Source: Halopseudomonas sabulinigri (GTDB lineage Bacteria > Pseudomonadota > Gammaproteobacteria > Pseudomonadales > Pseudomonadaceae). From it: a DNA stretch of 64,000 bases. The notes beneath the pieces were generated by a model, which saw only the letters and a program-made list of their open reading frames with translations, did no database searches and was not told where the DNA came from. The stretch lies in NCBI RefSeq assembly GCF_900105255.1, contig NZ_LT629763.1, forward strand, positions 1,364,001 through 1,428,000. Reading direction: 5' to 3'. Every line of letters begins with the position of its first letter. Position 1 is the first letter of the stretch. Of the stretch, positions 26,082 to 34,977 are shown in pieces. Made by a program: the position numbers and the translations under genes.

Positions 26082-27530
26082 TTAGTCGCACTCGATGCCG
26101 AGCCTTCGCGCGCGCCCTTTCGCCTCAGCCTGCCAAGCCAGTAGCAGTGCCTGCTGCTGCGCATCAGCCTCAGGCAACAGCGTGTTGATGCCCTGCATGA
26201 AGTCGTTCAAGGTGATGGGCGCGCCGGGTGCGGTGCCGGTAAGGCGATCCCGGCAGAACTGCTGCCATTGCGCCCGCTCCTGTTCATTCAGCGACGCCGT
26301 AAAATTGCGTGCGCGATAGCGAAACAGCATGTCTACCAGCCGTTGATCACGCAGTGGCCACTGCGTGGCCGCCAACGCACCGCCATCAGCCTCCCGGATC
26401 GCCGGCAGCAGCCGACGATCGGCATCACCAATAAAGCTGCCATACAGCTGCAGTTCCGGATCGTCCTCAGCGCCAGCGGGGTTATCCTGGTGCGCGTAGA
26501 CGTGTGCCAGCAGACCTTGGGCGTCACCACGCCAGGCGGCAAGCTGGTCGGCCCGATGCAGCAACTGCGGCATATCCAGCTGCAAGCGCTCTATGTCTGC
26601 CGGCAGGAGCACCTTGGTATCGGCCAGTACCGGGGACTTGTTGATGTGCACGAGTTTCAGCCCGGGGCGCGCTTCGCCTACTGCCAACTCCTCGTGGCGG
26701 GTATACAGCAGACGGCGAATCTCTTCGGCCGGCTGTGCCATGATCAGCGCCGGGTCAGCGGCCAGGTCGTAGACAATCAGCGCGTTGCGGTTGGTTGGGT
26801 GCCAGCCCAGCGGCAGCACCAGGCCCAAGCCACTGCGCTCACGGCCAAAGCGTCCAGAAACATGCACCAGAGGCCTGGTGCTCTGCAGATCGATCAGTTC
26901 ACTGACGCGGTGTTTACTGCGCAGCGTCAGCAGGTAGTCAAACAGCCGGGGCTGGGCTTGACGCAACAGCCGCGCCATGGCGATGGTGGCCCGCACATCG
27001 GCGAGCGCGTCGTGAGCCTGGCCGTGGTCAATGCCATTGGCGGCAGTCAGCGCTTCCAGACGCAGACTGGTGAAACCATCCTGCTGGGGCCAAACGATAC
27101 CGTCAGGACGCAGCGCGTGGGCTGCACGCAACGCATCCAGCAAATCCCAGCGGCTGTTACCGCCCTGCCACTCACGGGCATAGGGATCATGGAAGTTGCG
27201 ATACAGGGTAAACCGCGTCATCTCGTCATCGTAACGCAGGCTGTTGTAGCCGACGCTACAAGTACCCGGCACCATCATCTGCTCGTGCAGGCGATGAATA
27301 AACTCGGGCTCGCCAAGACCGGCGGCAACCCGCTCGGGCCCAATACCGGTGACCAGGCAAGCCATTGGGTGCGGCAGCACGTCATCGGGCAGTTGGCAGT
27401 CGATGCACAACGGCTCGCCTATTTCCTCCAGCTGCTCGTTGGTACGCACGCCGGCGACCTGCACCGGACGATCTCGGCGTGGGTCTATGCCCGTGGACTC
27501 AAAGTCGTACCAGAAAAAACTCTTGCTCAT
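26082..27530 (-). CDS. sbcB: Exodeoxyribonuclease I
   Basis: This 482-residue 3'-5' single-strand exonuclease acts in recombination and mismatch repair. The DEDDh active site is seen in FFWYDFESTG (Asp, Glu), SLRYDDEMTRF and QAHDALADVRAT (His, Asp). The C-terminal exonuclease I domain follows. Length matches the family (about 475). It ends next to the mvaT terminator and follows the PilZ gene in the same direction with a 48-base gap. The same gene follows mvaT in P. aeruginosa. Confidence 0.97.
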   Translation of the reverse strand: MSKSFFWYDFESTGIDPRRDRPVQVAGVRTNEQLEEIGEPLCIDCQLPDDVLPHPMACLVTGIGPERVAAGLGEPEFIHRLHEQMMVPGTCSVGYNSLRYDDEMTRFTLYRNFHDPYAREWQGGNSRWDLLDALRAAHALRPDGIVWPQQDGFTSLRLEALTAANGIDHGQAHDALADVRATIAMARLLRQAQPRLFDYLLTLRSKHRVSELIDLQSTRPLVHVSGRFGRERSGLGLVLPLGWHPTNRNALIVYDLAADPALIMAQPAEEIRRLLYTRHEELAVGEARPGLKLVHINKSPVLADTKVLLPADIERLQLDMPQLLHRADQLAAWRGDAQGLLAHVYAHQDNPAGAEDDPELQLYGSFIGDADRRLLPAIREADGGALAATQWPLRDQRLVDMLFRYRARNFTASLNEQERAQWQQFCRDRLTGTAPGAPITLNDFMQGINTLLPEADAQQQALLLAWQAEAKGRARRLGIECD

Positions 27531-27578
27531 GCCCTGCCCCCGTTAACTGAGGAGAGCAGGGTAACGCAATGCCGCGGC

Positions 27579-27971
27579 TCAGGCATCCGCCGGCTGACTG
27601 AAGCTGAAATAGCGCTGCAGTACTGCGGCGAGGCCGGAAAAAGCATTGGGGTTGGAGGTAATGCTGAAACCGCAGTCGTAGTAGCCCGGGGTGATGTCCT
27701 GGCGACACCAGTGGCTGTGAACGCGAAAATGCACTTCTTGCGTTTGCTCGCCCTCGGTCGCGGGCAACTTGAGCATCAGGTCATATTCCTGGTCGAGCAT
27801 CACCGGTAGAGCGGTTATCAGCATGATACCCAGCCGCGAAACATTGCCGACGTAGCCGAAGGGCCGATCGGTCTGGCTGTTGTACACACGCAGGAAGGCG
27901 CTGAGCTGATGACGCGGGATCTGCCGTTGCTCTATCGGCCGATCACTGCTGGAGCTGGGTACCACATGCAT
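27579..27971 (-). CDS. PilZ-domain c-di-GMP receptor
   Basis: This single-domain PilZ protein has 130 residues. The c-di-GMP-binding RxxxR motif is EQRQIPRHQL and the second motif (D/N)xSxxG is VGNVSRLG. Both are intact, so nucleotide binding is likely. There is no fused output domain, so it must act on a partner. The ATG at 27971 starts just after the DUF4124 gene stop (27973), implying coupling. A comparable PilZ gene lies near the same neighbours in P. aeruginosa. Confidence 0.92.
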   Translation of the reverse strand: MHVVPSSSSDRPIEQRQIPRHQLSAFLRVYNSQTDRPFGYVGNVSRLGIMLITALPVMLDQEYDLMLKLPATEGEQTQEVHFRVHSHWCRQDITPGYYDCGFSITSNPNAFSGLAAVLQRYFSFSQPADA

Positions 27972-27972
27972 A

Positions 27973-28404
27973 TCAACAACCCTCCCGGAGCTGCGCCAGC
28001 AATGCATTCTTGCTGGCCTGAACCCGGTCATTGGGAACCTCGACCCGGCGTCCGTTGGCATCTTCCTCGTACCAGAAAACCCGTTTGTCATAGAGCGCCA
28101 GTTGCTCACGCAACTTGGCACAGCGTGCGCTCTGCTGCTGTCTCAGCTGCGCATTGAGCTCACGTTGTTCAGCGCGTTCCTGCTCACGCACATCGAACAG
28201 ACGCTGGCGATTCTGCTCGCTTTCGCGCACGTGTTCTTCACGCTCGACTACTTGCGGCCGCACTTCTATCTGCTCGGCGCCCTGGCGCGGACGCTGATCA
28301 AAATGCACTTGCCCCTGCGCATCGACCCAACGATAGATCTGCGCCTCGGCCTGCCCCAGCGCGCAGGTGGACAGCAAAGGCAGCAGCAACAGACGTAGCT
28401 TCAT
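27973..28404 (-). CDS. DUF4124-domain periplasmic protein
   Basis: The 143-residue protein has a signal peptide (MKLRLLLLPLLSTCALGQAEA). The DUF4124 motif IYRWVDAQGQVHFDQRP follows at once, typical of Pseudomonas envelope proteins of unknown role. The rest is a charged coiled-coil helix (about 60-110), with cysteines in QSARCAKLRE and at the C-terminal REGC. It directly precedes the PilZ gene with no gap. A link between the two is inferred only from coupling. Confidence 0.87.
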   Translation of the reverse strand: MKLRLLLLPLLSTCALGQAEAQIYRWVDAQGQVHFDQRPRQGAEQIEVRPQVVEREEHVRESEQNRQRLFDVREQERAEQRELNAQLRQQQSARCAKLREQLALYDKRVFWYEEDANGRRVEVPNDRVQASKNALLAQLREGC

Positions 28405-28491
28405 GACGGTTCCCGGTGAATCCCTGACCAGACGGTCGAGCATAGCCCACTGCTATCAACGATCCAAGCCCCGCTAATCCGACTAGCGCTA

Positions 28492-28866
28492 TCAGCGTAC
28501 CTGCGGCGCCAAGGGTTTATCCGGATCGTAATGACCGAGCTGGCGCAGGGTCTCCAGTCGCGCACCCGCGCGGTAGGCGTATTCGTTATGCGGATAATGA
28601 TCAACCAGATAGCGATACACCTGGGCAGCATCCAGATAGAGCGCCTGCCGTTCCAGACACTGGCCGCGTAACAGGGAAATTTCCGGCTGCAGGTAAGGGC
28701 GCGAGCGGCTGACCCGTTCGGTCTCTGACAGCTGGCTGATAACCTCCGCGCAATCACCGCGGTCGTAGGCGCTGTAGGCCTTGCTCAGGTGCTTGCTGTA
28801 GGCCGTCGAACCGCAGCCGGTCAACAGCAGCAGGCCGGCAAGCAAGAGTGAAAACTGACTCGTCAT
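28492..28866 (-). CDS. TPR-like lipoprotein of unknown function
   Basis: The 124-residue lipoprotein has the signal MTSQFSLLLAGLLLLTGC. The mature part forms TPR-like helices: AYSAYDRGDCAEVISQLSE, LLRGQCLERQALYLDAAQVYRYLVDHYP and YAYRAGARLETL. Such proteins often scaffold envelope complexes. The ATG at 28866 is chosen because it gives a compact signal peptide; an ATG two codons upstream is possible. It heads the minus-strand run lipoprotein, DUF4124, PilZ, sbcB. Confidence 0.8.
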   Translation of the reverse strand: MTSQFSLLLAGLLLLTGCGSTAYSKHLSKAYSAYDRGDCAEVISQLSETERVSRSRPYLQPEISLLRGQCLERQALYLDAAQVYRYLVDHYPHNEYAYRAGARLETLRQLGHYDPDKPLAPQVR

Positions 28867-28937
28867 GGGCATCTCGGCAAAAGGCAATGTTATTGAAGTA
28901 TCGGCGCCGTGACGGAATTCTTCAGTCTGCCGTTCAC

Positions 28938-28951
28938 TTGATGCAGGTCAG
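28938..28951 (+). promoter_or_regulatory. Weak Anr-like half-conserved box upstream of the universal stress gene
   Basis: TTGAT-GCAG-GTCAG keeps the left half of the Anr consensus and most of the right. TTGAGT (28978-28983) and ATAACG (29001-29006), 17 bases apart, may form the promoter; this would put the box near -68. Universal stress genes in Pseudomonas are often Anr induced. Evidence here is weak. Confidence 0.3.
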
Positions 28952-29070
28952 TGACAGCTGCCGGCATGGGCACTATTTTGAGTCTATGCACTCTCTTTGC
29001 ATAACGCGCATGCTGACGAGCAAACAAGCATGCCACCGCGCTATGCACCCCACCGCTGCCGGAGAACAAC

Positions 29071-30006
29071 ATGAACATTAATCACCTGCTGGTTGTGATA
29101 GACCCGACGACCGAAGAGCAACAACCTTGCCTGGCACGGGCGGAAAACCTTGTCCAAAGCCACCCCGAGGCGCGCCTGACCCTGCTGCTCTGCGACTATG
29201 TCGCCGCCCTTGACGGCGGCACCCTGTTTGAAAGCAACAGTCTGGAAAAAGCCCGCGCGTCATTGCTGCACAACCACACCGCGTTTCTTGAGCGCCTGGC
29301 CGCGCCGCTGCGCGCCCAGGGCCTGCAGGTGGATGTACAGGCGGTCTGGGGCAAGCGACTGGATCGCCATATTCTGCAGGCCGCGCAACAGCTGAAGCCC
29401 GATATCGTTCTGAAAACCACGCACCATCACAATGCGCTTAAGCGACTGTTTCTGACCAATACCGATTGGCAGTTGATTCGTCACTGCGAAGCACCACTGT
29501 GGCTGGTCAAGCGCGGTGAGCAGCCGATTACGCAAATCGGGGCTGCCGTCGATCCCCTGCACATCGACGACAAGCCGGCCAGCCTTGATCTGAAGCTGAT
29601 CAACGAGGCACGCGCGCTCGCCGACAGTACCGCAGCTACGCTGCATCTGGTGCACTGCTATAACCCGTTGCCACGCACCATGGTGGTTGATGCAACCCTG
29701 GTTGTGGATTATCAGGGCTATGCAGACGACGTGAAAAAGCAGCACACCGATGCCTTCAGCGACTTGCTGGGACGCACCAAGGCGGGCCAGGCTCAGCAGC
29801 ACCTGCTGAAAGGTTATCCGGAGGAGGCCATACCGCAACTGGTAGAAAAGCTCGGCATCAACCTGTTGCTGCTGGGCGCGGTATCGCGTTCACGGATGGA
29901 GAGCGCATTGATTGGCCATACCGCAGAACGCCTGCTGGATGAGGTGCCCTGCGATTTGCTGATCATCAAGCCGGATGATTTTCGCGACCCGAGCAAGCCA
30001 GCCTGA
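29071..30006 (+). CDS. Tandem universal stress protein (UspE-like)
   Basis: The 311-residue protein is made of two Usp domains (about 1-150 and 155-305). The first starts MNINHLLVVIDPTTEEQ and ends with ADIVLKTTHHH and RHCEAPLWLVKRG. The second ends with GINLLLLGAVSRSRM, LIGHTAERLLDEVPCDLLIIKPD, which holds the nucleotide-binding G-x2-G-x9-G-like pattern. UspE-type proteins support survival in stationary or anaerobic conditions. It stands alone, divergent from the lipoprotein gene and convergent with eda. Confidence 0.93.
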   Translation: MNINHLLVVIDPTTEEQQPCLARAENLVQSHPEARLTLLLCDYVAALDGGTLFESNSLEKARASLLHNHTAFLERLAAPLRAQGLQVDVQAVWGKRLDRHILQAAQQLKPDIVLKTTHHHNALKRLFLTNTDWQLIRHCEAPLWLVKRGEQPITQIGAAVDPLHIDDKPASLDLKLINEARALADSTAATLHLVHCYNPLPRTMVVDATLVVDYQGYADDVKKQHTDAFSDLLGRTKAGQAQQHLLKGYPEEAIPQLVEKLGINLLLLGAVSRSRMESALIGHTAERLLDEVPCDLLIIKPDDFRDPSKPA

Positions 30007-30038
30007 TCGGGGAATAAACCGCCAAGGCGCAACGCGTC

Positions 30039-30680
30039 TCAGCGCTGCGCTGCCATTGTGCTGGCGGCCCGGCTGAGACGCGTGATTGCGGCCCAGTCGC
30101 CAGCGGCGATGGCAGCCTTGGGTGCGACCCAGCTGCCGCCTACCGCCATGACGTTATCCAGTGTCAGATAGTCAGCGTAACTTTCCTGGTCAATACCACC
30201 GGTGGGGCAGAAACGTACGTCCTTGAACGGGCCGGCAAATGCCTTTAGCAGTGCAGTGCCGCCCAGCACGGCGGCAGGAAACACCTTGAAGCGGCGGTAA
30301 CCCAAACGGTACCCGGCAAGGATCTCCGAGGCGCTGGCGATGCCCGGCAGCAACGGCACCTCGCTGCGCAGGCCCAACTCCAGCAACTCGTCGGTAATAC
30401 CCGGCGTTACGACGAACTGCGCGCCGGCCTTGACCACCTCGCGGTACTGCGCGGCATCGGTCACGGTACCTGCGCCAATGCACAGCGCCGGACGCTCGCG
30501 CCGCAGCAGGGCAATCGCCGGCAGCCCAAGCGCGGTGCGCAGGGTGATTTCCAGGGTGGTGATGCCGCCGGCAGCCAGGGCATCAGCCAGCGGCAGAATG
30601 TCGGCCTCCCGCTCGATGTTAATCACCGGCAGCAGCGTCACCTCGGCGAATAACGCATCCAGAGTCTGTGTCATATCCAT
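30039..30680 (-). CDS. eda: KDPG aldolase (2-dehydro-3-deoxyphosphogluconate aldolase)
   Basis: This 213-residue class I aldolase cleaves KDPG to pyruvate and glyceraldehyde 3-phosphate, the last step of the Entner-Doudoroff pathway. The catalytic Glu is in TTLEITLRT and the Schiff-base Lys in YRRFKVFPA. GAGTVTDAAQYREVVKAGAQF and CPTGGI also match. It is the last gene of edd-pgl-eda, 72 bases after pgl. A 12-bp inverted repeat (30032-30043 and 30072-30083) spans its end. Confidence 0.97.
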   Translation of the reverse strand: MDMTQTLDALFAEVTLLPVINIEREADILPLADALAAGGITTLEITLRTALGLPAIALLRRERPALCIGAGTVTDAAQYREVVKAGAQFVVTPGITDELLELGLRSEVPLLPGIASASEILAGYRLGYRRFKVFPAAVLGGTALLKAFAGPFKDVRFCPTGGIDQESYADYLTLDNVMAVGGSWVAPKAAIAAGDWAAITRLSRAASTMAAQR

Positions 30681-30752
30681 GTACTGCGTCGTTCTCCCAG
30701 CAGACCGTTAAAAAGTGAACGTCCTCATTACCACTCTGCCACAACCCGCCGG

Positions 30753-31466
30753 CTAACTGGCGTCCGCGCTATAGACAATCTGCAGCGGCGGGCGCAGGAA
30801 GGCGCTGACAGGCCACTCCGGCCGCCCCCCGGCCAGCGCTGCAGTCAGCGTGCTGGCTTTATCCTCACCTCTTATTGCCAGCAACTGCAAGCGCGCGGAG
30901 TGTAACGCAGCGCCGGTGAGCGTCAACCGCTGCCTGCCGTCCGGCGCCTGGCAGGAAAGGCAAGGTACTTCAGCGTGCCGACTCAGTGCGGCCGCCAGAC
31001 CCTCCATGCCCGGAAACAGCGACGCGGTGTGGCCATCGCTCCCCATACCCAACACCACGACATCCAGCGGCAGCCAGGCCTGCAACGCAGCGCTGCTGCG
31101 CTCAGCATCCGGCGCCGCCCCAGCACCATAATAGAGCGGTTGCCAATGAACCCGAGACATCACCTGGGGCATGTGCCGCCATAGCAGGCCAGCGTTGCTC
31201 TCGGCGTGTTCTGGCGGCACCCAACGCTCATCCACCAGCGTAATGCCCACCTGCTCCCAGGCCAGCTCGATCAGGTTCAACGCCTGCAGCAGCGGTATCG
31301 GGCTGCGCCCACCGGAGAGCGCCAAAGTCGCGCACCCTCTTGCCAGCAGCGCTTCCTGCAAGGCCTTGGTTATGCGCTGCGCCAACCATTGCGCCTGTTG
31401 CTGCGCCGAGGCCGCGGTATGCAGCATCACGCCGTGCTGTTCAGCCAGCCGCGCCAGCTCACTCAC
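30753..31466 (-). CDS. pgl: 6-phosphogluconolactonase
   Basis: The 237-residue DevB/SOL-type lactonase hydrolyses 6-phosphogluconolactone to 6-phosphogluconate. Motifs are [32 protein letters not shown] and [19 protein letters not shown]. The ATG overlaps the edd stop by four bases, so translation is coupled. In other pseudomonads pgl normally follows zwf; here it follows edd and zwf is not in the window. Confidence 0.96.
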   Translation of the reverse strand: MSELARLAEQHGVMLHTAASAQQQAQWLAQRITKALQEALLARGCATLALSGGRSPIPLLQALNLIELAWEQVGITLVDERWVPPEHAESNAGLLWRHMPQVMSRVHWQPLYYGAGAAPDAERSSAALQAWLPLDVVVLGMGSDGHTASLFPGMEGLAAALSRHAEVPCLSCQAPDGRQRLTLTGAALHSARLQLLAIRGEDKASTLTAALAGGRPEWPVSAFLRPPLQIVYSADAS

Positions 31467-33277
31467 CGGTCCGCCTGCTGCAGGCTGGCGGTAAATACGC
31501 TACCACCCTGCTCCGCCGAGCTGGCTTCAGCGCGCATGAAGGCAAACAACTCTCGGCCCAGACCGCGGCGTACCGACTGCGGCTGCAGCGCTGGCGTGCG
31601 TGCTTGCCATGCCGCTTCGTCCAGCGCCACCTTGAGGTAACCTTGCCCGGCATCCAACGCGATCAAATCTCCATCTCGCAGATAGGCGAGCGGCCCACCG
31701 TTTGCCGCTTCAGGACAGAGGTGAATCGCCGCCGGCACTTTGCCCGAGGCGCCCGACATGCGTCCATCCGTCACCAGTGCCACCTGATGGCCACGGTCCT
31801 GCAGTACACCCAGATAGGGCATGAGCTTGTGCAACTCTGGCATACCGTTGGCCCGCGGGCCTTGAAAGCGCAAAACGGCTACGCAGTCGCGATCCAGCTC
31901 ACCAGCCTGGAAGGCCGCGACAAAGGCCTCCTGGTCATCAAATACCCGGCAAGGCGCACTGACCTGCCAGTGCGCCTGTGCGACTGCCGAGACCTTCAGC
32001 ACGCCCCTGCCGAGATTGCCCTGTAGCAAGCGCAAGCCGCCATCGACCAGAAAAGGCGCGTTGAGTGGACGCAAGATGCTTTCGTCCAGGCTAACTTGCG
32101 GCCCGTCGCGCCAGTGCAACTTGCCGTCCTGCAGCACAGGTTCGCGGCAGTAACGTGCCAAGCCGAACCCGGCGACCGTTTGTACCTGCTCATGCAGCAA
32201 GCCACCGGCCAGCAACTGGCGAAATAGCCAGGCGGTGCCGCCGGCGGCATGAAACTGATTGATATCCGCCTTGCCGCTCGGGTAGATATGCGCGAGCGTC
32301 GGTACCACCGCCGAGAGCGAGGCCATATCTTCCCAGCGCAGCTGCAGGCCGGCAGCCTGGCCGATGGCAACCAGATGGATAGTCAGGTTGGTTGAGCCGC
32401 CGGTCGCCAGCAGCATCACCAGCGCGTTAACCAGTGCGCGCTCATCCAGAATATCGGCCAGCCGCACGTCACCGGCTTGCGCCAGCCGCACAACCTGCTC
32501 TGCAGCGTGATTGGTCAAGGCATCACGCAGTGGTGTGCCAGGCGCCACAAAGGAAGCGCCGGGCAGCTGTAGCCCCATGGCTTCGAGTAGCATCTGATTG
32601 GTGTTGGCTGTGCCATAGAAGGTGCAGGTGCCGGCGCTGTGGTAGGAGGCGCTTTCAGCCGCAAGCAAGGCATCACGATCCACTTTGCCGGCGGCGAACA
32701 GCTCGCGTACCCGCGCCTTCTCGCTGTTGGGCAGCCCGCTCGGCATCGGCCCCGCCGGTACAAAGAGCACCGGTAGATGGCCAAACCGCAACGCGCCCAT
32801 CAACAGACCGGGGACGATCTTGTCGCAGATACCCAAGCAAAGCGCACCGTTGAACATGTTGTGTGACAGGGCGATGGCGGTACTCATGGCGATCACATCG
32901 CGGCTGGCCAGCGAAAGCTCCATACCCGGCTCACCTTGCGTGACGCCATCGCACATCGCTGGCACGCCACCGGCCACCTGCCCGGTGGCGCCCATCCCGC
33001 GTAGCGCCTGACGAATCTGCGCCGGATAACTCTCGTAGGGCTGGTGGGCTGAAAGCATATCGTTATAGGCGGTGACCAGGCCGATGTTGACCGCGTCCAC
33101 CATACGCAAGCGATCTTTATCTGTAGCAGAGCAGGCCGCCATGCCGTGCGCCAGATTGCCACAGGACAAGCCCTTGCGCCCCGGAGGAGCGGCCTGGATT
33201 TGCGCCAGATAGGCAGCTCGACTGCGTTTGCTACGCTCGCGTATTGCTGCCGTAACGGCTTCAACCTGTGGATGCAT
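31463..33277 (-). CDS. edd: Phosphogluconate dehydratase
   Basis: This 604-residue IlvD/Edd-family [4Fe-4S] dehydratase converts 6-phosphogluconate to KDPG. Blocks seen are [51 protein letters not shown] and [11 protein letters not shown], with cluster cysteines in the CDG and CDK segments. GAGGAGG lies five bases before the ATG at 33277. It heads the edd-pgl-eda operon and is divergent from pykA, sharing a 94-base intergenic region with a palindrome. Confidence 0.97.
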   Translation of the reverse strand: MHPQVEAVTAAIRERSKRSRAAYLAQIQAAPPGRKGLSCGNLAHGMAACSATDKDRLRMVDAVNIGLVTAYNDMLSAHQPYESYPAQIRQALRGMGATGQVAGGVPAMCDGVTQGEPGMELSLASRDVIAMSTAIALSHNMFNGALCLGICDKIVPGLLMGALRFGHLPVLFVPAGPMPSGLPNSEKARVRELFAAGKVDRDALLAAESASYHSAGTCTFYGTANTNQMLLEAMGLQLPGASFVAPGTPLRDALTNHAAEQVVRLAQAGDVRLADILDERALVNALVMLLATGGSTNLTIHLVAIGQAAGLQLRWEDMASLSAVVPTLAHIYPSGKADINQFHAAGGTAWLFRQLLAGGLLHEQVQTVAGFGLARYCREPVLQDGKLHWRDGPQVSLDESILRPLNAPFLVDGGLRLLQGNLGRGVLKVSAVAQAHWQVSAPCRVFDDQEAFVAAFQAGELDRDCVAVLRFQGPRANGMPELHKLMPYLGVLQDRGHQVALVTDGRMSGASGKVPAAIHLCPEAANGGPLAYLRDGDLIALDAGQGYLKVALDEAAWQARTPALQPQSVRRGLGRELFAFMRAEASSAEQGGSVFTASLQQADR

Positions 33278-33317
33278 GCAACCCTCCTCTGTCAACCTAC
33301 CCGCGAAGGGCAATTAT

Positions 33318-33332
33318 GTTCTATTGTAGAAC
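33318..33332. promoter_or_regulatory. Perfect palindrome between edd and pykA (candidate operator)
   Basis: GTTCTA-TTG-TAGAAC has 6-bp perfect arms around three bases. It overlaps -10-like sequences for edd (TACAAT or CATAAT read on the minus strand). It does not match the HexR consensus I know (TTGT-N7/8-ACAA). A shared regulator of both transcripts is inferred. Confidence 0.45.
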
Positions 33333-33371
33333 CCATTCCCAATCGCCCGTCCATCACACAAGGACCTTCGC

Positions 33372-34823
33372 ATGTCGTTGCGCCGCACCAAAATCGTCGC
33401 CACCCTCGGACCCGCCACAAGCAGCCCCGAACGCATCGCTGAACTGATTGCCGCCGGCATGAACGTCGCACGGATGAACTTCTCTCACGGTAGTGCGGAT
33501 GAACATCGCCGCCGCGCGCGCCTGGTCCGGGAAATTGCCGAAGAAAATGGTCAGCACGTTGCCCTGCTGGGCGACCTGCAAGGCCCGAAGATCCGCATCG
33601 GTCGTTTTACCGAAGGACGTATTGAGCTGGAGGTCGGTGACAACTTCCGCCTGTCTACGGTACATGATCTCGAAAACGGCACCAGCGATATCGTCGGCCT
33701 CGACTACCCCGATCTAGTGAAGGACTGCCGCGCCGGTGACGAGCTGTTACTGGACGATGGCCGCGTGGTGCTGGCGGTGGAAAGCGTTGGCCGTGATGAA
33801 GTGCGCTGTCGCGTAACCGTGGGCGGCCCGCTCTCCAACAACAAGGGCATCAACCGCCGCGGTGGTGGCCTGTCGGCCGCGGCCTTGACCGACAAGGATC
33901 GCAACGACATCAATCTCGCTGCCGAGCTGCAGATGGATTACGTGGCTGTGTCCTTCCCGCGCGATGCCGCCGACATGCATCTGGCGCGCAAGCTGCTGCG
34001 CGACGCTGAATCCGAAGCTTGGCTGATCGCCAAGATCGAGCGCGCCGAAGCCGTGGCCGACGATGAAGCGCTGGACGGCCTGATTCAGGCCAGTGACGGC
34101 GTCATGGTGGCGCGAGGCGACCTGGGCGTAGAAATCGGCGATGCCGAGCTGGTAGGCATTCAGAAACACATCATCAGCCGCGCGCGCAAACAGAACAAGG
34201 TGGTGATCACCGCCACCCAGATGATGGAGTCGATGATCTCCAGCCCCTTGCCCACACGTGCCGAAGTGTCCGACGTGGCTAACGCCGCGCTGGATTACAC
34301 CGACGCGGTGATGCTCTCGGCGGAAACCGCTGCCGGTGACTACCCGGTAGAAGCCGTGCGCGCCATGGACCGCATCTGCCGCGGAGCGGAAAAGCACCCC
34401 ACCAGCCAGAAGTCCGGGCACCGTCTGTACCAGAAATTCGAGCGCTGTGACGAAACCGTGGCACTGGCGGCCATGTACGCCGGTAATCACTTCCCCGGTG
34501 TTACTGCGGTGATCACCCTGACCGAAAGCGGCTTTACCCCGCTGATCATGTCACGCATTCGCTCGCATCTGCCGATTTTCGCACTGTCGCCCAACACCCA
34601 GACCCTGGGCCGCGTAGCGCTGTATCGCGGCGTGCAGGCAATTCCCTTCAACCCGGCAGACATGCCCTCCAGCGACATCAACCAGCAGGCCGTCAACAAG
34701 CTGCTTGAAGGCGGCTATGTGGAGCCCGGCGACTGGGTCATTCTGACCAAGGGCGACGTTTACAACTCACGTGGCGGCACCAACTCGATGAAGTTGCTGC
34801 ATGTAGGTGAATCACTGGTGTAA
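33372..34823 (+). CDS. pykA: Pyruvate kinase (PykA type)
   Basis: This 483-residue kinase converts PEP and ADP to pyruvate and ATP. It starts MSLRRTKIVATLGPATSSPE. Catalytic and metal motifs are MNFSHGSADEH, AKIERAEAVADDEAL, ARGDLGVEIG, VITATQMMESM and DAVMLSAETAAGDYPVEAVRAM. Family length is about 480. It faces away from edd, so glycolytic end product formation and Entner-Doudoroff genes share one control region. The same gene lies next to the universal stress gene in P. aeruginosa. Confidence 0.97.
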   Translation: MSLRRTKIVATLGPATSSPERIAELIAAGMNVARMNFSHGSADEHRRRARLVREIAEENGQHVALLGDLQGPKIRIGRFTEGRIELEVGDNFRLSTVHDLENGTSDIVGLDYPDLVKDCRAGDELLLDDGRVVLAVESVGRDEVRCRVTVGGPLSNNKGINRRGGGLSAAALTDKDRNDINLAAELQMDYVAVSFPRDAADMHLARKLLRDAESEAWLIAKIERAEAVADDEALDGLIQASDGVMVARGDLGVEIGDAELVGIQKHIISRARKQNKVVITATQMMESMISSPLPTRAEVSDVANAALDYTDAVMLSAETAAGDYPVEAVRAMDRICRGAEKHPTSQKSGHRLYQKFERCDETVALAAMYAGNHFPGVTAVITLTESGFTPLIMSRIRSHLPIFALSPNTQTLGRVALYRGVQAIPFNPADMPSSDINQQAVNKLLEGGYVEPGDWVILTKGDVYNSRGGTNSMKLLHVGESLV

Positions 34824-34932
34824 GGAAGCACTATTGGCTGCACATCGTGCCTTGCAGCTGCACGCTTGAGCACTCGCAGAGGGCGTGAGGAACGGCTCAG
34901 TGTTTCCTTCACGCTGTAACAAGCCGCTGGCC

Positions 34933-34975
34933 GGCGAGTCTTTTGGGTAGTTCACCAACCACCCAGGGACTCGCC
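34933..34975 (+). other. Long hairpin ending two bases before the DoxX start codon
   Basis: GGCGAGTC (34933-34940) pairs with GACTCGCC (34968-34975), and inside it TGGGTAGTT (34944-34952) pairs with AACCACCCA (34957-34965) with one mismatch and a CACC loop. No U-tract follows and the ATG is at 34978, so the structure would mask the ribosome-binding region. A translational switch is possible. Confidence 0.55.
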
Positions 34976-34977
34976 CC

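Noticed and set aside
26268..27809. 513-residue open frame opposite sbcB
   Set aside because: It is antisense to a clear exonuclease gene, is rich in His, Gln and Arg, has no family features and no ribosome-binding site. Long antisense frames are common in GC-rich DNA.
33278..33371. HexR operator between edd and pykA
   Set aside because: HexR sites in Pseudomonas are described as TTGT-N7/8-ACAA. No such pair is present; the palindrome found has another sequence.
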